Shown here: positions 59,856 through 64,000 of the stretch, piece after piece | Numbering within the stretch: position 1 is the stretch's first letter | How the letters are laid out: the number at the start of each line of letters is the position of its first letter | NCBI RefSeq assembly: GCF_947496725.1 | Contig: NZ_CANMDS010000004.1 | Span: 310,001 to 374,000 of the forward strand | DNA: 64,000 nucleotides | Direction of reading: 5' to 3' | Source of the DNA: an uncultured Dokdonia sp. | GTDB taxonomy: Bacteria > Bacteroidota > Bacteroidia > Flavobacteriales > Flavobacteriaceae | The notes under the pieces: model-generated | What the model was told of the DNA's origin: nothing | Databases searched by the model: none | Seen by the model: the letters and a program-made list of their open reading frames with translations, nothing else | Translations under genes and position numbers: made by a program

Positions 59856-62294
59856 ATGGAAGAAGAGTTTGACCCACAGAGTTCTGGAAGTTTTTTTGAT
59901 TTTAAGGGCTTCTTATATAGATTACTTAGTTACTGGTGGCTGTTTTTAATATGTCTAGCCATCACATTTTCTATAGCTCGCTATATCAATGTGCGCAAAG
60001 TCCCAATTTATAGAGAGACCAGCTTGATCTCCATTAAAGATGATCAAAACCAAATGTTTGGGGGTAATACCAGTCTCGTATTTAACTGGGGAGGAACTAC
60101 AGATAAGGTCCAGACTAGTATTATAATGCTTAAATCACGTACACACGCAGAGCGAGTGGTACAGTATTTACAATTTTACACCAATTACCAAAGGCAAGGC
60201 AAGTACAATATAGAAGATGTATATGGTTACACACCATTTACTTTAAAACTCAATGACTCATTCCCGCAGTTATACGGTAAGCGTATGACCTTTATAGATG
60301 AAGGTAATGGAAACGTAAGGGTGAAGATTCCTTTTACGGGTGGTACAGCCCCTTTGTTTAATTATTCAACGCTTAAACCCTCATCAATTACAGCTCCTAA
60401 TACGGACTATGATGAAGTATTTCAACTAGGAGATACTATCAATACCCCATTTTTAAAAGCAACTTTATTGCCTACAGATGTTTATCCTCAAGAAGGGCAA
60501 GAGTATTTTGTAAGTCTAGGCAATTTTAATGGTACCGCAGGAAGATATAGAGGTATAGGAGTAACTCAAACTCCGCGAGGGAGCTCTACACTAGAATTAA
60601 GCCTGGTAGGCACAAATAAAAAACGCTTAATAGATTACTTAAATGCTAGTGTACAAGTGCGTACAGAAGAACAACTAAGGCAGAAAAATCTATTTGCAAC
60701 AAAGACCATAAAGTATATAGATAGCAGTCTTAAAACAAGCAATGTAGACCTTGATAAAGCCTTAGAAGATCTTAATAAGTTTCAAAATAAAAATAGTGCT
60801 GTGACACTTTCTGGTGGTGCAGAGCAAATAAGTATTGCTTTACAAGACCTTGATAATGAGAAAGACGGTCTGTCACGACAGCTAGTCTATTACAAGCAAC
60901 TAGAAGATTACCTACGCACACGTACAGATTATACAAATGTGCCTGCTCCCTCTGTATCTCTTATAGATGAAGGTAGCATTACCGCTGGGGTGGCAAATAT
61001 TGTACAACTAGCATTACAGCGTAGTAACCTAGCCTACACAGCAAAGGAGGGTAACCCTGCTTTTAGAGATTTAGACAGACGTATAGATGCCGAAAAAGAG
61101 GTTCTTTTTGAAAATATAAAGTCAAGTAACCGGTTAATCAAAGCACAAATATCTAATCTTAATAGACAGATAGGGCAGGCTCAAGGAAAATTAAAACAGT
61201 TTCCAAAAGAAGAACAAGAACTGGCAGAAATACAAAGACGCTTTACAATAAGTCAAGAAGCCTATAACCTGTATACAGAAAAACGTAGCGAGGCAGAGAT
61301 TATAAAAGCCTCAAATGTATCTGATATTCTATTTATAGATAGAGCAAAAGATGTTGGGAAGGGGCCTATAGGTCCTAATACAAAACTAAACAAGGTACTA
61401 GCAGGCGTATTTGGTATGGTAATTCCCATTGCATTTGTGCTTATTATCTTCTTTTTAGACACAAAAGTAGGAACTCCAGAAGATGTCAAGAAACGCTCTA
61501 GTATTCCTATTTTAGGCACAATAGGGAAGAGTAAGCGTTCCTCTGGTCTTGTTGTGAGAGATTATCCACGTTCTGCAATGGCAGAGGCTTTTAGAGGGTT
61601 GCGATCTGGGTTGCAGTTTATGTATAAGAAGCGTGGTGTGGAGGGAGCAAAAACGGTTTTAGTAACTTCTAGTGTAAGTGGTGAAGGAAAGACATTTACT
61701 TCAATGAATCTTGCTTCGGTTTTCGCTTTAAGCGAAAAGAAAACAGTACTGGTAGGACTCGATTTAAGGAAGCCTAAAATATTTGACGATTTTGAGTTAG
61801 AAAATGATAAAGGTGTAGTTAATTACTTGATAGGCGATGCTACGCTGGATGAGGTAAAGCAGAAATCTGGTATTAATCATCTAGACGTTATTCTTTCTGG
61901 GCCTATCCCGCCTAACCCTTCTGAACTTATCATAAGTGATGCTATGGGTGAGTTTATTGATACTCTTAAACAAGAGTATGATTATATTGTATTTGACACG
62001 CCACCATTAGGGTTAGTATCTGATGCATTTGAACTGATGCCTTATGCAGATGCTTCTCTATATATGGTACGTCAAGGTTATACTCGTAAGGATATGCTAG
62101 GTCTTGTTAATGAGAAGTATCAAAGAGAAGAGGTAACACACATAAGTTTTGTACTTAACTATTTCCAGCAAAAACGAAAATATGGTTACGGTTATGGCTA
62201 TGGTTACGGGACTTATAATAATGGCTACCACGAGGATGATGCACCTACGGGTATCTTAGGCAGGTTTAAAAAGCTGTTTACTAGGCGCAACTAA
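59856..62294 (+). CDS. Wzc-like polysaccharide co-polymerase with tyrosine autokinase
   Basis: 812 residues. Membrane helices at ~25-45 and ~520-540 flank a large periplasmic Wzz-type region with coiled coil (~280-480). The cytoplasmic BY-kinase has Walker A around Gly609 (SGEGKT), Walker A' GLDLRKP and Walker B IVFDTPP. It ends with a Tyr/Gly cluster (YGYGYGYG then TYNNGY, ~775-788), the autophosphorylation site of such kinases. It sets polymer length and export. A related but different palindrome, TTTTCGCTTTAAGCGAAAA, lies inside at 61720. Confidence 0.94.
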   Translation: MEEEFDPQSSGSFFDFKGFLYRLLSYWWLFLICLAITFSIARYINVRKVPIYRETSLISIKDDQNQMFGGNTSLVFNWGGTTDKVQTSIIMLKSRTHAERVVQYLQFYTNYQRQGKYNIEDVYGYTPFTLKLNDSFPQLYGKRMTFIDEGNGNVRVKIPFTGGTAPLFNYSTLKPSSITAPNTDYDEVFQLGDTINTPFLKATLLPTDVYPQEGQEYFVSLGNFNGTAGRYRGIGVTQTPRGSSTLELSLVGTNKKRLIDYLNASVQVRTEEQLRQKNLFATKTIKYIDSSLKTSNVDLDKALEDLNKFQNKNSAVTLSGGAEQISIALQDLDNEKDGLSRQLVYYKQLEDYLRTRTDYTNVPAPSVSLIDEGSITAGVANIVQLALQRSNLAYTAKEGNPAFRDLDRRIDAEKEVLFENIKSSNRLIKAQISNLNRQIGQAQGKLKQFPKEEQELAEIQRRFTISQEAYNLYTEKRSEAEIIKASNVSDILFIDRAKDVGKGPIGPNTKLNKVLAGVFGMVIPIAFVLIIFFLDTKVGTPEDVKKRSSIPILGTIGKSKRSSGLVVRDYPRSAMAEAFRGLRSGLQFMYKKRGVEGAKTVLVTSSVSGEGKTFTSMNLASVFALSEKKTVLVGLDLRKPKIFDDFELENDKGVVNYLIGDATLDEVKQKSGINHLDVILSGPIPPNPSELIISDAMGEFIDTLKQEYDYIVFDTPPLGLVSDAFELMPYADASLYMVRQGYTRKDMLGLVNEKYQREEVTHISFVLNYFQQKRKYGYGYGYGYGTYNNGYHEDDAPTGILGRFKKLFTRRN
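61720..61738. repeat. Related palindrome TTTTCGCTT-T-AAGCGAAAA, copy B
   Basis: Identical 19 bp to 14196-14214, inside the Wzc-like gene near the Walker A codons. Confidence 0.75.
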
Positions 62295-62299
62295 GATTT

Positions 62300-63172
62300 A
62301 TGAGCCGTAATACGATAACAGAAGATAGTTGGCTTTATGAAATTAAGCCTAAAGGCAAACTTATTGATCTTAACTTTAAAGAGATTTGGAGTTATAGAGA
62401 TCTCCTCGTGCTTTTTGTTAAGCGTGATATCGTTACAGTTTATAAACAGACTATACTTGGCCCGCTATGGTTCTTGATTCAGCCATTGTTTACCAGTATT
62501 GTTTTTACGCTTATTTTTAATAATATAGGTAACGTGAGTACTGGTGCGGTTCCTGCTTTTTTATTCAACCTAGCTGGTATAACCTTATGGAATTATTTTA
62601 AGGAGTGTCTTACTACAAGTAGCACAACCTTTACGGCAAATGCTGGGCTTTTTGGAAAAGTATACTTTCCTAGGTTTATAGTGCCGGCTTCAAGGGTTAT
62701 TTCTGGCCTCTTTAAGTATAGTATTCAGGTATTGATCTTTGTTTTATTTTACCTCTATTTTGTTTTCTATAAAGGTGTAGATATAGCACCCTCTCCATTC
62801 TTTATATTGAGTCTGTTGTTAGTCTTTAATATGGCACTCATAGGTCTGGGAGTTGGGATGATTTTGAGTGCACTTACGACAAAGTATCGAGATTTGACCA
62901 TATTAGTATCCTTTGGTATAAACCTACTTATGTATGTAAGCGGGGTTATGTATCCTCTAGAAGAGATGCGAGCAAAGTTGCCAGAGTATTATTGGCTCAT
63001 AGAGTATAATCCTATAGCACAAACGATTGAGTTATATAGAAATTTGCTCTTGGGTACGGCACAAGTCAATTTTGCTATGATGGGAATAAGTCTTTTAATA
63101 GGCGTCATATGTTTTCTGGTAGGGCTTATAATTTTTAATCGTACCGAGCGCAATTTTATAGATACAGTGTAA
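62300..63172 (+). CDS. ABC-2 polysaccharide export permease (Wzm/TagG-like)
   Basis: 290 residues, about six membrane helices. YRDLLVLFVKRDIVTVYKQTILGPLWFLIQPL (quoted in part: KQTILGPLWFL) and YLYFVFYKG, with GVMYPLEEM near 220, are typical of polysaccharide/lipopolysaccharide O-antigen ABC-2 permeases. The cognate ATPase would be expected nearby but is not in the window. It overlaps the pyruvyl transferase gene by 1 bp (TAATG). Confidence 0.9.
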   Translation: MSRNTITEDSWLYEIKPKGKLIDLNFKEIWSYRDLLVLFVKRDIVTVYKQTILGPLWFLIQPLFTSIVFTLIFNNIGNVSTGAVPAFLFNLAGITLWNYFKECLTTSSTTFTANAGLFGKVYFPRFIVPASRVISGLFKYSIQVLIFVLFYLYFVFYKGVDIAPSPFFILSLLLVFNMALIGLGVGMILSALTTKYRDLTILVSFGINLLMYVSGVMYPLEEMRAKLPEYYWLIEYNPIAQTIELYRNLLLGTAQVNFAMMGISLLIGVICFLVGLIIFNRTERNFIDTV

Positions 63173-63987
63173 TGAAAGATAAAATTAGATTGTATTGGTG
63201 GAGTGAGGTTCATATTCAAAAGAAGAAGAAGGAAAATTATGGTGACCTTATCGGGAAGTATCTAGTTGAAAAGATTTCTGGTAAAGAAGTACAGTGGCTA
63301 AGAGCTAATAGATTTTATTTAAAAAACTTTTGGAAACCCTTGTATGTGACAGTGGGTAGTATTTTAGAGCATATAGGAGCGCATTGTACTGTGTGGGGAA
63401 GTGGTATAATAGCCAAAGATTCTCAAGTTGCTAATGCACATTTTTTAGCAGTAAGAGGTCCGCTTTCGCGAAAGCGTTTACAAGAACTCAACTATACTTG
63501 TCCAGAAGTTTATGGTGACCCAGCATTATTATTACCATCTTATTTTAACCCTAAAGTTGATAAGATATTTAAAGTAGGTATCGTACCTCATATAAACGAT
63601 TATAATAGAACTCTCGATTTATATGTGAAGGACAAAGATATTTTAGTGATTGATTTTATGACAAATGATATTGAAAAAACTACTAGAGACCTATTGTCTT
63701 GTGAGTTCATATTGTCGTCTTCACTACACGGACTCATAGTGTCTCACGCTTATCAAATTCCTGCTATTCAAATACGTTTGTCTGATAAAATTCTAGGGGA
63801 TGGCGTTAAGTATCACGATTACTTTATGTCTGTAAACTTAAAACCTTATCAACCTTTACCTATGGAAGTGGCTCTTAAAGAAGAAGAATTAATTATGCTT
63901 GTAAAAAATCATAAGGAATCTTTACCTTCTTTAGAAAAAATACAAGAAATTCAAAGACAACTTATTGAGGTTTGCCCTTTTAAATAG
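63172..63987 (+). CDS. Polysaccharide pyruvyl transferase family protein
   Basis: 271 residues, complete. Features of the PS_pyruv_trans family: ENYGDLIGKYLVEKISG (~23-38), VTVGSILEHIGAHCTVWGSG (~64-83, quoted in part), YGDPALLLP, and SSLHGLIVSHAYQIPAI (~181-197). These enzymes add ketal-linked pyruvate to sugar residues of exopolysaccharides. AVRGPLSRKRL near residue 95 contains LSRKR encoded by a palindrome copy. It is the last gene before the right edge; the locus continues. Confidence 0.88.
   Translation: MKDKIRLYWWSEVHIQKKKKENYGDLIGKYLVEKISGKEVQWLRANRFYLKNFWKPLYVTVGSILEHIGAHCTVWGSGIIAKDSQVANAHFLAVRGPLSRKRLQELNYTCPEVYGDPALLLPSYFNPKVDKIFKVGIVPHINDYNRTLDLYVKDKDILVIDFMTNDIEKTTRDLLSCEFILSSSLHGLIVSHAYQIPAIQIRLSDKILGDGVKYHDYFMSVNLKPYQPLPMEVALKEEELIMLVKNHKESLPSLEKIQEIQRQLIEVCPFK
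63461..63476. repeat. Dispersed palindrome copy 19 (perfect 16 bp, inside pyruvyl transferase gene)
   Basis: CGCTTTCGCGAAAGCG, read as LSRKR. Confidence 0.95.
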
Positions 63988-64000
63988 ACTTATATGGAGG

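Noticed and set aside
3207-63476. CRISPR array from the repeated palindrome
   Set aside because: Copies are kilobases apart, occur inside genes and have no spacers or cas genes.

Overview
The window reads like a piece of chromosome from a marine flavobacterium (Bacteroidota, Flavobacteriaceae). Dokdonia/Krokinobacter is my tentative guess, from protein style and from a striking dispersed palindrome; it has not been tested by any search. Supporting signs are AT-rich DNA, almost no Shine-Dalgarno sequences, TAnnTTTG-type -7 boxes, a type IX secretion C-terminal domain, many Cys-anchored lipoproteins, a very long SecA, and a tmRNA whose tag ends GENNYALAA. There are no rRNA or tRNA genes, CRISPR arrays, transposases or phage genes. 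About 55 protein genes are tightly packed and mostly of housekeeping or envelope type.

Layout. 1-3.7 kb: truncated di-haem cytochrome c peroxidase, a collagen-like PhoX-type lipoprotein and a small Cys-rich protein. 4-6.9 kb: exported TldD/TldE protease pair. 7-14.9 kb: a six-gene DUF4159-MoxR-DUF58-BatA-DUF4175-like-GATase-like operon. 14.9-18.6 kb (minus): ion transport genes and an aldose epimerase. 18.6-21.4 kb: a gene-poor stretch with two orphan terminators, then three small minus-strand genes. 21.7-25.4 kb: a 1216-residue multi-PAS hybrid kinase. 25.5-25.9 kb: tmRNA. 26-31 kb: a lysine/saccharopine dehydrogenase-like enzyme, an epimerase, a YceI lipoprotein, and grpE-dnaJ behind a good sigma-54 promoter. 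31.3-36.6 kb: ABC-2 exporter, MscS channel, outer-membrane protein and a sigma-54 activator lacking a DNA-binding domain. 36.6-45.8 kb: T9SS cargo, PPK2, M28 peptidase, a kelch lipoprotein that looks inserted between 63-bp direct repeats, MATE, PAP2, MeaB. 46-48.8 kb: an ECF sigma factor, a membrane partner and a putative surface effector behind an ECF-type promoter. 48.9-58.8 kb: M23 peptidase, HAD phosphatase, SecA, cobalamin adenosyltransferase, LolD-like ATPase, a methyltransferase with no normal start codon, ABC-F. 59-64 kb: start of a polysaccharide export locus (Wza-like, Wzc-like tyrosine kinase, ABC-2 permease, pyruvyl transferase) running past the right edge.

The most remarkable signal is not a gene. 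A perfect 14-16 bp palindrome (CGCTTTCGCGAAAGCG, core GCTTTCGCGAAAGC) occurs 19 times, with three further degenerate copies, at roughly even spacing. It lies both between genes and inside conserved genes, where it encodes AFAKA, LSRKR or RFRES depending on frame. Chance would give far less than one copy. It resembles the HIP1 phenomenon of cyanobacteria and may be the recognition site of a chromosome-wide DNA-binding, modification or repair system.
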